Assembly (NCBI GenBank): GCA_964591605.1
Contig: CAZQEN010000420.1
Span: 1 to 6,048, forward strand
Direction: 5' to 3'
Length of the DNA stretch: 6,048 bases
DNA from: CAYLLT01 sp964591605
Lineage (GTDB): Bacteria; Planctomycetota; Phycisphaerae; UBA1845; PWPN01
Shown: in pieces, positions 1 through 5,641 of the stretch
How the letters are laid out: the number at the start of each line of letters is the position of its first letter
How positions within the stretch are numbered: position 1 is the first letter of the stretch
Made by a program: the position numbers and the translations under genes
Notes under the pieces: model-generated
The model's input: only the letters and a program-made list of their open reading frames with translations
Told to the model about the DNA's origin: nothing
The model's database searches: none

Positions 1-13
1 CCGTGACCCACTC

Positions 14-43
14 GGCACGGGCAGAGAGTACGCTGCCCATGCC
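14..43 (-). terminator. Hairpin downstream of the toxin gene, possible transcription end
   Basis: An 11-base inverted repeat (GGCACGGGCAG at 14-24, CTGCCCATGCC at 33-43) encloses an 8-base loop. It has one imperfect position, which reads as a G-U wobble in minus-strand RNA but as a C-A mismatch in plus-strand RNA. The hairpin therefore fits a transcript from the minus strand, the strand of the toxin-antitoxin genes. It starts about 70 bases past the toxin stop. No U-run follows, so it is not a classic intrinsic terminator; it could be a Rho-assisted end or an RNA-protecting stem. Confidence 0.35.
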
Positions 44-112
44 ACCCACCTGCCACTGAACTCTGGATGCACCCTGCGTCAACCGTGACCCGCCTCCGAC
101 CGAGTTGACGTT

Positions 113-424
113 TTAGAGCTCCTTGGATAGGACGCTCGGGATGTCACGAGCCCCGTGGAGCAGATGCAGCAATTCGATTCCGGCCGGGATGAGTCGATAG
201 AAGAGAAGATAGTTGCGAAAAGCCTTTATATGGATGACGCGGATGCCCGCAAGCCGCGGATTCTCGCTCTCATAGATCCGACCAAGTCTGGGAGTCTGTT
301 GGAGTTGCAGGATTGTTGCTTCAGCGGCGGCGAGAAAGCGTTCCGCCGCGGCGGGACTGTCCTGGCCGATGTAAGTCGCGTTTTCGATCAATGCATCGAT
401 GAACGCGGGCCGTCGAACGATCAT
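113..424 (-). CDS. ParE/RelE-family toxin of a type II toxin-antitoxin pair
   Basis: Encodes 103 residues, the usual length for this family. In the family, the free toxin acts in the cytoplasm (ParE proteins poison DNA gyrase, RelE proteins cleave mRNA on the ribosome) and is neutralised by the partner antitoxin. Visible family marks are an N-terminal helical part with ENATYIGQDSPAAAERF (residues 14-30), the PRLGR turn (45-49), the FRNYLLFYR strand (69-77) and the C-terminal LLHGARDIPSVL (88-99), which is a very typical ParE ending. The ATG at 424 is preceded by AGAGGA (plus-strand 434-439) with a 9-base spacer. It lies 40 bases after the antitoxin stop on the same strand, so the two are probably cotranscribed. 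The sequence favours ParE over RelE, but the target cannot be read from it. One hand-counted 60-base line (181-240) is 48% GC, against 72% for a line in dnaB (3661-3720), which hints at horizontal transfer. Confidence 0.88.
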   Translation of the reverse strand: MIVRRPAFIDALIENATYIGQDSPAAAERFLAAAEATILQLQQTPRLGRIYESENPRLAGIRVIHIKAFRNYLLFYRLIPAGIELLHLLHGARDIPSVLSKEL

Positions 425-464
425 GTGATGGGGTCCTCTGGTCCATCAGGCGGGAATGCAGGGA

Positions 465-719
465 TCAACGCCGTTTCTTCGCCGCGCTGAGCCGTTTTCG
501 CACCGCTGATCGGACGTGCCGCCAGTCCTGGGCCGTCATGATCCTGGCCGGGCCCCCATCCAGAGCGTCAATGAGCTTTCGGTCCAGCTCCTCGCGAGCC
601 CTGCGTCTCTGATCCTCTCGGACGAGGGCGCGAAAGTACTCACTGGCTGTGCCGTAGCCTTCATCCGATACACGCTGTTCGACCCATTCGCGGAGCGACT
701 CGGGGAGTGAGATATTCAT
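465..719 (-). CDS. ParD-like ribbon-helix-helix antitoxin
   Basis: Encodes 84 residues from the chosen ATG. The family pairs an N-terminal ribbon-helix-helix DNA-binding domain (dimeric, represses its own promoter) with a C-terminal arm that wraps the toxin. Visible here are the short beta strand MNISLP (1-6), helix 1 LREWVEQRV (9-17), a turn at DEGYGTASE and helix 2 YFRALVRED. The later segment DGGPARIMTAQDW (about 53-65) is typical of ParD toxin-binding arms, and the protein ends in a very basic KKRR. An in-frame ATG at 740 would add seven residues (MATPQSS). I prefer 719 because family members normally begin directly with the strand, but neither start has a good ribosome binding site. Transcription is predicted to begin near 741-744, so the 740 start would be almost leaderless. 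The gene precedes the toxin, the usual antitoxin-first order. Confidence 0.85.
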   Translation of the reverse strand: MNISLPESLREWVEQRVSDEGYGTASEYFRALVREDQRRRAREELDRKLIDALDGGPARIMTAQDWRHVRSAVRKRLSAAKKRR

Positions 720-746
720 GCTCGATTGTGGTGTGGCCATACCAAC

Positions 747-763
747 CCATGATACGATCATGG
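747..763. promoter_or_regulatory. Palindrome over the -10 box, probable antitoxin operator
   Basis: A perfect inverted repeat, CCATGAT-ACG-ATCATGG, has 7-base arms and a 3-base centre. It covers the whole -10 element (749-754) of the promoter for the toxin-antitoxin genes. Ribbon-helix-helix antitoxins bind short palindromes at their own promoters, so this is the natural candidate for autorepression. The palindrome is seen directly; binding is inferred. Confidence 0.6.
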
Positions 764-776
764 CAGAAAATGTCAA
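749..776 (-). promoter_or_regulatory. Sigma70-type promoter of the toxin-antitoxin operon
   Basis: On the minus strand, TTGACA (plus-strand 771-776, a perfect -35) is followed after 16 bases by TATCAT (749-754, one mismatch to TATAAT). This is the best promoter in the window. It points at the antitoxin, with a predicted transcription start around 741-744. It lies between the stop of the large secreted protein (841) and the antitoxin, so the pair is probably transcribed independently of the upstream genes. Confidence 0.65.
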
Positions 777-801
777 ATCCTGCCATATGACTCAGCCTGA
801 C

Positions 802-820
802 CCGACCTCGGGGAGGCCGG
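802..820 (-). terminator. Short hairpin after the large secreted-protein gene
   Basis: In minus-strand RNA, CCGGCCUC pairs with GAGGUCGG across a CCC loop, giving an 8-base stem with one G-U pair. It begins about 20 bases after the stop codon of the upstream gene and lies upstream of the toxin-antitoxin promoter, a sensible place for a transcription end. There is no U-tract, so intrinsic termination is uncertain. Confidence 0.3.
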
Positions 821-840
821 CAGCCTGCGGTCACGTCGGT

Positions 841-2943
841 TCACGGGGCCGGACTCGTCGCCAGCGGCACCGCCGGCTCGATGCTGCGGATGCGGACCAG
901 CGCTTCGCCTTCACTGCGGGCATGGGCGTCCGGCCCATACCGCACGGCGAATACCCTGCCCACCGCGATCGGATACGCTGAGCGCCCGCTGCGTCGGATC
1001 TGCTCCGCAGGGACGCTGACGCGGCCGTGCTCGAAATCGTCCGCCGGCGCAGGCTTGAGCCGGCCGTTGACACCCTGGATGTGGGCCGTGGCCCCGTACC
1101 ATTCGCTCAGTTCCAGGATGCTCGCGTTCGCCCCCCACATGTTCAGGGGCAACGAATCCCCGGTCAGCAGCGTGCTGGTGCCCGCGGTCCATTCTCCCTC
1201 ACCTGCGGGGACTCGATATGCCCACTCGATCTCCACGCGCCGCCGGGCGAAGACCTGCAGTTCCATAGTGCGTGTTTCGCCGGCTGCCACGTTCGCCTCG
1301 ACGCGCGGGCCGCACAGCACCCCCGGCTTGTCCACATACAACTGGCACGATCCTGCGCCGAGGTCCTCGATCAGACACGTGCCATCAGGGCCCAGGGCCG
1401 ACCCGCCATCACGCCGGGCGAACCCGCGGCCCATATGCACGCGAGCACCGCTGAGCGAGAGCCCGGCCTCGGGTGTGACGCGTACCAGCAGGTGGCCGAG
1501 TTTCTCCCGTGGAAGCGCGCGGACGATCAACTCACCCGCGTAGATCACCTGGTTCTCGGGGATTTCGATGTCGATGCCCGCGGCCGCATGCCGGAGGGCA
1601 TGAATGTCGATGCGCCCCTTCTGAACGCCGCTCTGATAGGCCTTGCCCAGCAGGACGAAATCGCCGTCGGCCACGGCCTGGTATCCGCCATAGCCCCAGC
1701 AGCAACTCCAGGTGTTCAAGTCGCTGGCCCGGACGCCTACCTTTTCCTCGCTGGCCGGATCCTCCAATCGGATGCGCACCACGGCCACCCCTGCGGTCGC
1801 CTTCGAGCGTCGCTGCTGATCCAGAATCTGCTGCGCATCAGCCTGCGGCTTGGGAGCAAGAGGCGCGATCGGCCTGCGCACCCACAGGTAGCCGTCTCCG
1901 ACGCTCACCTCCTGCCGCCTGGCCTCCTCCAGGACGGCGCGCTTGAGAGAGCGCACCCGTGCCGCGAGGGCCGGGGTCAGACCTGCGACCTCGCGTTGCA
2001 GGCGCTCCAACGCCGATGCCGACTGGAAAATGTCACGATCGAGCAGCAGGTTCTCGAGGGCCACCAGGTCCCTGCGGAACTGCCGACTCGGAGAGCCCGC
2101 CGGCACCCGAGCCATGGCCGACTCAGCGGCCGGGGCGGAGGCAGCCGCCTGCGGTGATTCGGGCGCGGCGAACCGCCAGGCGGCCCCCATGCGATCCTTG
2201 AAGAGATTCTCGTCCTTCGGAGGCGAGTGCAGGCCGCTCACAAACCATCCCATCGTCGCTCGGAAGGAGGTGATCGGCTGCCCATCGAGAAAATCCGCCT
2301 CATACAGGAATTCCACGTGCCCGATGAAGGGAATATGCCTCTCGAACAGCTCGGGATCGCGGGCCAGGGCCCACTTGACCACGGCCTCCTCATCGTTCGT
2401 CCAGGGGACATCGAGCGTGGAGTACTCGGAGACATACTTGCTGTACTCCGTCCGCTCCGACATGGGAATCTGAATCGTCCCGCTGAAAAGCCGCCCCTCC
2501 CGCTTCTGCCCGCGTGGATCCGCGTCGCCAGGCTGCAGGGCCTGCCAGGTGGACCAGTGTCGAAGATCCGGAGAGTAGCGGACGTAGACCGTTCCAGGGC
2601 CGGATGGTATGCGCTGACCGCCCGGAAGCGTCGCAGCCGTGGCCGCAGCCTGGATCTCGACACGACATGACATCGCGGTGATGGGCCGCCAGGAGAGCCC
2701 CACACCGATCGGCCGGGTTTGAATGGAGGCTCTGCAGAATCCCCTGGGTGAACCTGACCACTCCAGACCCGCCGGCGTGGCCGTCAACCGATCGGCCGGC
2801 GCCCAGACGCACTTGCTCTCTGCCTCCTGCGGGTGGGTGAAATCGATCTCCAGTTCATTGCGCCCCCCGATCACCGCCTGAGCGGCAGTGGTCGAAACGA
2901 ATTGGAGTACAACGCTGCCAATGACCCGGCGGAAATATCTCAT
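841..2943 (-). CDS. Large exported protein of unknown function with a carboxypeptidase-regulatory-like domain
   Basis: Encodes 700 residues; I do not recognise the family. The N-terminus is a signal peptide: Arg-rich start MRYFRR, a hydrophobic core (7-17) and a likely signal peptidase I site after AQA (21-23), so the protein is exported. Residues about 24-257 form a Trp/Tyr-rich part that includes YVRYSPDLRHWSTW (120-133), resembling the SPDL-x-x-W turns of beta-propeller glycosidases and Asp-box repeats, but only once. An Ala/Pro-rich linker (258-283) leads to a helical, possibly coiled-coil segment (286-345). The C-terminal half is beta-rich. It has a Trp/Cys cluster (NTWSCCWGYGGY, 410-421), and residues about 484-563 have the look of a carboxypeptidase-regulatory-like or other Ig-like beta sandwich (SGARVHMG, then GPDGTCLIEDL, then AAGETRTMELQV). 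No transmembrane helix beyond the signal, no sorting signal and no catalytic motif is visible. ATG at 2943 is chosen over GTG at 2955 because GGTGGAG sits 6 bases upstream of it. The gene is codirectional with dnaB but separated by 233 bases. Confidence 0.85.
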   Translation of the reverse strand: MRYFRRVIGSVVLQFVSTTAAQAVIGGRNELEIDFTHPQEAESKCVWAPADRLTATPAGLEWSGSPRGFCRASIQTRPIGVGLSWRPITAMSCRVEIQAAATAATLPGGQRIPSGPGTVYVRYSPDLRHWSTWQALQPGDADPRGQKREGRLFSGTIQIPMSERTEYSKYVSEYSTLDVPWTNDEEAVVKWALARDPELFERHIPFIGHVEFLYEADFLDGQPITSFRATMGWFVSGLHSPPKDENLFKDRMGAAWRFAAPESPQAAASAPAAESAMARVPAGSPSRQFRRDLVALENLLLDRDIFQSASALERLQREVAGLTPALAARVRSLKRAVLEEARRQEVSVGDGYLWVRRPIAPLAPKPQADAQQILDQQRRSKATAGVAVVRIRLEDPASEEKVGVRASDLNTWSCCWGYGGYQAVADGDFVLLGKAYQSGVQKGRIDIHALRHAAAGIDIEIPENQVIYAGELIVRALPREKLGHLLVRVTPEAGLSLSGARVHMGRGFARRDGGSALGPDGTCLIEDLGAGSCQLYVDKPGVLCGPRVEANVAAGETRTMELQVFARRRVEIEWAYRVPAGEGEWTAGTSTLLTGDSLPLNMWGANASILELSEWYGATAHIQGVNGRLKPAPADDFEHGRVSVPAEQIRRSGRSAYPIAVGRVFAVRYGPDAHARSEGEALVRIRSIEPAVPLATSPAP

Positions 2944-2949
2944 GGCCGG

Positions 2950-2956
2950 CTCCACC
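2950..2956 (-). promoter_or_regulatory. Ribosome binding site fixing the start of the exported protein
   Basis: GGTGGAG on the minus strand lies 6 bases before the ATG at 2943. It contains the alternative in-frame GTG (2953-2955), which would itself have no upstream Shine-Dalgarno. The ATG also places the charged residues of the signal peptide at the very N-terminus, which supports the same choice. Confidence 0.6.
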
Positions 2957-3039
2957 CTGCCTGAATGCCCTGCAGGGCCGGCGTCCGCGACGGGGCGCTT
3001 TCCTGAGCAGCCCGCACAAGGCGAGGCGTATGCCGTCCT

Positions 3040-3045
3040 ATTGTA
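3040..3045 (-). promoter_or_regulatory. Weak candidate -10 box for the exported-protein gene
   Basis: TACAAT (one mismatch to TATAAT) on the minus strand lies about 97 bases upstream of the ATG at 2943, in the spacer after dnaB. No convincing -35 hexamer is found at 16-18 bases. The spacer around it is locally AT-richer (about 3036-3086) than its surroundings, which fits a promoter region, but the evidence is thin. Confidence 0.25.
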
Positions 3046-3114
3046 AACGACGTACCTGCGAAGAATCGATTCCTACCATTATTTGCCCGCGGGCGGGTCT
3101 GGCCGTTCTGCCGG

Positions 3115-3128
3115 GTGCCGTCGGGCAC
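3115..3128 (-). other. Small stem-loop downstream of dnaB
   Basis: GTGCC and GGCAC form a 5-base stem around a 4-base loop, about 50 bases past the dnaB stop. An alternative overlapping pairing (GCCGT with ACGGC) is also possible. There is no U-tract. It may contribute to a transcript end between dnaB and the exported-protein gene, but such short GC stems arise easily by chance here. Confidence 0.15.
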
Positions 3129-3176
3129 GGCCTGCCCAGGCGGATCCCGGAACAAGTGCAACATTCCGCCGAACGC

Positions 3177-4937
3177 TCAGAACGGCGCCGGCTCGTCCTC
3201 GTCGCCTTCGCCCATCTGTGACTGGTAAGTGTCGCCGGGGCCGTCGGGGTTGAAAACCGGCTCGGGGCGCTGGTAGGACTGGCCGGAACCGCCTCCTAAA
3301 CCCTCGCCGGTGCCCCGTGCGCCGTGGGCGCGGCCGCCGGTGTCGTAGGACTCCACCTCCGGCACCTGCTGGGGTACATAACCGCCGGCGTCTGCCCCGT
3401 AGGCGAGATTGTCGAAGCGGGTGAGGCGGTTGTTGAAGAGGAGCTTGACGACGCCGGTCGGGCCGTTGCGCTGCTTGTCGATGATGATCTCCGCGATGCC
3501 CTTGAGCTCCTCGGGGCAGCTCTCCTTCTTGTAGTACTCCTCGCGGTGAATGAGCATGATCACGTCGGCGTCCTGCTCGATCGCGCCGGACTCGCGCAGG
3601 TCGCTCATTCGCGGGCGGTTGTCGGTGCGGCCCTCGGGGTTGCGGTTGAGCTGGGCGAGCACGACCACGGGGAGGTTGAGCTCGCGGGCCAGGGCCTTGA
3701 GCCCGCGCGAGATCTCGCTGACCTCCTGCTGGCGGCTCTCGCTTCGGGCGGGGGAATGCATGAGCTGCAGGTAATCGACAAAGATGGCCTGGATCTGATG
3801 ACGGGCCTTGAGCCGCCGCGACTTGGCGCGAAGCTCGAGCACGCTCATGCCCGGCGTATCGTCGACGTACAGCGGCACACTGGCCAGCTCGTCGCACACC
3901 GCGGCCAGACCCTGGATCTCGACCGTGCTGAGCATGCCGCGCCGCAGCTTGTGCGAGTCGACCCGGCCGTGCGAGCACAGGATGCGCTGCACCACCGACT
4001 GCTTGCTCATTTCCATCGAGAAAAACACGCACGGCCGGCCGTGCAGGGCGACGTGCTCGGCCACGCTCAGCCCGAACGCCGTCTTGCCCATCGACGGCCG
4101 GGCCGCCACGATGATCATCTCGCCGTTCTGCATCCCGCTCAGCATGTCGTCGAGCTCGATGAAACCGGTGGGCACGCCGGTGATGTAGTGCCCGTCGCGC
4201 GACTCGATCTGGCGGAAGATCTCCTCGAGCTCGCCCGAGATGGGGGTGATCTGCTGGCTGATGCGCTGGTCGGTGACGCGGAAGAGGAATTCCTCGGCGC
4301 GGTCGAGGATTTCGACGGCCTCGTCGTGGTGGTTGTAGGCCTCCTCGGTGATGCGCCCGGCCGCCCCGATGAGGTCGCGCAGCATGGCCTTGTCGCGTAC
4401 GATCCGGGCGTAAAACTCGGCATTGAGATGGCTGGGGACGCTCTCGGCGAGCTGCACGATGTAGTCAACGCCGCCGATTTCGGCGAGCAGCCCGCGGCGT
4501 TCGAGCTCGCTGCGCACGGTCACGAGATCGACGGGGTCGCCCCGGTCGTACATGTCCACGAGGACTTCGAACAGGCGGCGGTGCGCGGGCTGATAGAGCC
4601 GTTCGGATTCGTCGCGGTGGATGAGCGGGAGGACGTCGCCGATCGCGTCGCGGTGCAGCATCATCGAGCCGAGCAGGGACATCTCGGCTTCGAGATCCTG
4701 GGGCGGGACGCGGGCCAGCAGCGGGCTGGCGGCCCCGTCGCCGGACCGGCCGCCGCCGTTGGCATCAACGATGCGGATCGGAGGCCGGGCATCCGGCCCG
4801 CGATCCACGACCTGCGGAGCCGGGCCGCTCGATCCGTCGCTGACGGGTCGCAGGCCCGGGCCGCTGTTAGAGGTCGGTGTCGAGGGCGTCGACACCGCCG
4901 CCGTAGAACCGTGGTCCTTCCTCCCTGCGGGGTTCAT
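3177..4937 (-). CDS. dnaB: Replicative DNA helicase DnaB
   Basis: Hexameric ring helicase that unwinds DNA at the fork with ATP and binds DnaG primase. The 586 residues exceed the usual roughly 450-470. The N-terminal helical domain starts at RVPPQDLEAE (76-85). The RecA-like motor carries Walker A ARPSMGKTAF (K285), Walker B FVDYLQL (386-392, D388), then LKALARELNLPVVVLAQLNR and SDLRESGAIEQDADVIMLIHREEYY, and ends near LTRFDN (F508). All helicase motifs look intact and no intein is present. Two extensions are unusual: about 75 residues rich in Pro, Ser and Gly before the first domain, and 78 residues after F508 rich in Gly, Pro and Gln, ending in GEGDEDEPAPF, which resembles an SSB C-terminal tip. 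The start at 4937 is supported by AGGAGG 9 bases upstream. The gene overlaps rplI by 71 bases in another frame, so translational coupling is likely. An rplI-dnaB order is common in bacteria. Confidence 0.98.
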   Translation of the reverse strand: MNPAGRKDHGSTAAVSTPSTPTSNSGPGLRPVSDGSSGPAPQVVDRGPDARPPIRIVDANGGGRSGDGAASPLLARVPPQDLEAEMSLLGSMMLHRDAIGDVLPLIHRDESERLYQPAHRRLFEVLVDMYDRGDPVDLVTVRSELERRGLLAEIGGVDYIVQLAESVPSHLNAEFYARIVRDKAMLRDLIGAAGRITEEAYNHHDEAVEILDRAEEFLFRVTDQRISQQITPISGELEEIFRQIESRDGHYITGVPTGFIELDDMLSGMQNGEMIIVAARPSMGKTAFGLSVAEHVALHGRPCVFFSMEMSKQSVVQRILCSHGRVDSHKLRRGMLSTVEIQGLAAVCDELASVPLYVDDTPGMSVLELRAKSRRLKARHQIQAIFVDYLQLMHSPARSESRQQEVSEISRGLKALARELNLPVVVLAQLNRNPEGRTDNRPRMSDLRESGAIEQDADVIMLIHREEYYKKESCPEELKGIAEIIIDKQRNGPTGVVKLLFNNRLTRFDNLAYGADAGGYVPQQVPEVESYDTGGRAHGARGTGEGLGGGSGQSYQRPEPVFNPDGPGDTYQSQMGEGDEDEPAPF

Positions 4938-5433
4938 CGGCTTTCGCCTCCTGCTTTTGTTCCGACGGCTCTTCCAGTTCGCCGCTGCCGGTTTCGCGCA
5001 CGACCCAGACCTTCACGTCGACCGACAGGTCGTCGCCGAACTTGACGGGGACGGTGAGCGTGTCGATCCGCTTGATGGGCTCGCGGAGCTGTACCTGTTT
5101 GGTCTCGACGTCGTGACCCAGATCGCGCAGAGCGGCCGCAATCTCGCGCGGTCCGACCGAGCCGTACAGATGGCCTTCGACGTTGCACGCGGCCGAGATG
5201 GTGACCTCCACCTCGCGCATCCTGGCCACCTGCTCTTCGAGGCGGGCCCGGCGCACGCGGCGCTCCTCTTCGGCCCGCTTCTTGTCCTCCTCGACCATCT
5301 TGAGGTTGGCCTTGGTCGGCTCGACACCCAGATGCTGCGGGATGAGATAATTGCGCGCGTATCCTTCTTTGACGTCAACAACGTCGCCGGCCAGGCCGAC
5401 CTTGGCGATGTCGCGTCGCAGTAACAGTTTCAT
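4867..5433 (-). CDS. rplI: 50S ribosomal protein L9
   Basis: L9 binds 23S rRNA near the base of the L1 stalk and helps maintain translation fidelity. The N-terminal RNA-binding domain (1-47) shows LLLRRDIAKVGLAGDVVDVK followed by GYARNYLIP (24-32), the family signature. A long charged connecting helix (about 41-74, many Lys, Arg and Glu) follows, then the C-terminal domain with LYGSVGPREIAAAL (89-102) and KRIDTLTVPVKF (121-132). The family core ends near residue 147, but the protein runs to 188. The extra tail is Glu/Lys/Pro-rich and finishes with RFYGGGVDALDTDL. Residues about 166-188 are encoded by DNA that also encodes the start of dnaB. The ATG at 5433 has AGAGGTG (plus-strand 5439-5445) a few bases upstream. 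It is the middle gene of the ssb-rplI-dnaB series. Confidence 0.97.
   Translation of the reverse strand: MKLLLRRDIAKVGLAGDVVDVKEGYARNYLIPQHLGVEPTKANLKMVEEDKKRAEEERRVRRARLEEQVARMREVEVTISAACNVEGHLYGSVGPREIAAALRDLGHDVETKQVQLREPIKRIDTLTVPVKFGDDLSVDVKVWVVRETGSGELEEPSEQKQEAKADEPRREEGPRFYGGGVDALDTDL
4947..4952 (-). promoter_or_regulatory. Strong Shine-Dalgarno for dnaB inside rplI
   Basis: AGGAGG on the minus strand lies 9 bases before the dnaB ATG at 4937 and within the rplI reading frame. It is the strongest ribosome binding site in the window and decides the dnaB start. Without it one might choose a start further downstream and lose part of the N-terminal extension. Confidence 0.75.
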
Positions 5434-5641
5434 GCGGTCACCTCTGTCTTTATATCATGCGGGCCGTCGGTGTGCATCGATAATCCGCGGCCCTCAACCA
5501 TTCGTATGTGAGTTCTTCGTCCGTCCCCATCCCCGGCTGCGGCGGGCACGCGCTCAGGCTTTGTCCGCAGCGAAGGTTGCCGTCCAGTCCCGCCCGAGGC
5601 GCGCGTCGTGTTCACGCATGTGGACGCCGCACCGCTCGCGC

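Noticed and set aside
1..91. Repeated CCGTGACCC at 1-9 and 83-91
   Set aside because: A 9-base direct repeat in 90 bases of high-GC DNA, without mobile-element genes or matching ends around the toxin-antitoxin pair, is not convincing as an attachment or target-site duplication.
1027..2157. 376-codon plus-strand open frame opposite the exported-protein gene
   Set aside because: It overlaps a longer minus-strand gene with a signal peptide and a ribosome binding site; its own product shows no signal, motif or plausible start context.
2967..2978. Perfect 12-base palindrome GCCCTGCAGGGC upstream of the exported-protein gene
   Set aside because: Short loopless GC palindromes are common at this base composition; it has no partner site and no clear promoter to overlap.
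3082..3095. GCCCGCGGGC palindrome after dnaB as a terminator
   Set aside because: The palindrome has no loop and no U-run in the transcribed direction.
3324..5045. 573-codon plus-strand open frame opposite dnaB
   Set aside because: It lies antisense to an unmistakable dnaB; the product is a Val/Leu/Asp/Glu-rich low-complexity string with no family motif, as expected from the complement of a GC-rich gene.
5434..5530. Possible promoter for rplI (TATAAA-like and TTGAGG-like hexamers on the minus strand)
   Set aside because: No pair of hexamers has acceptable spacing; the best combination matches only 3 of 6 and 4 of 6 bases.
5430..5615. 61-codon minus-strand frame between ssb and rplI that overlaps the rplI ATG
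   Set aside because: It has no resemblance to S18 or any family I know and a low-complexity basic composition; the ATGA overlap alone is not enough to call a gene.
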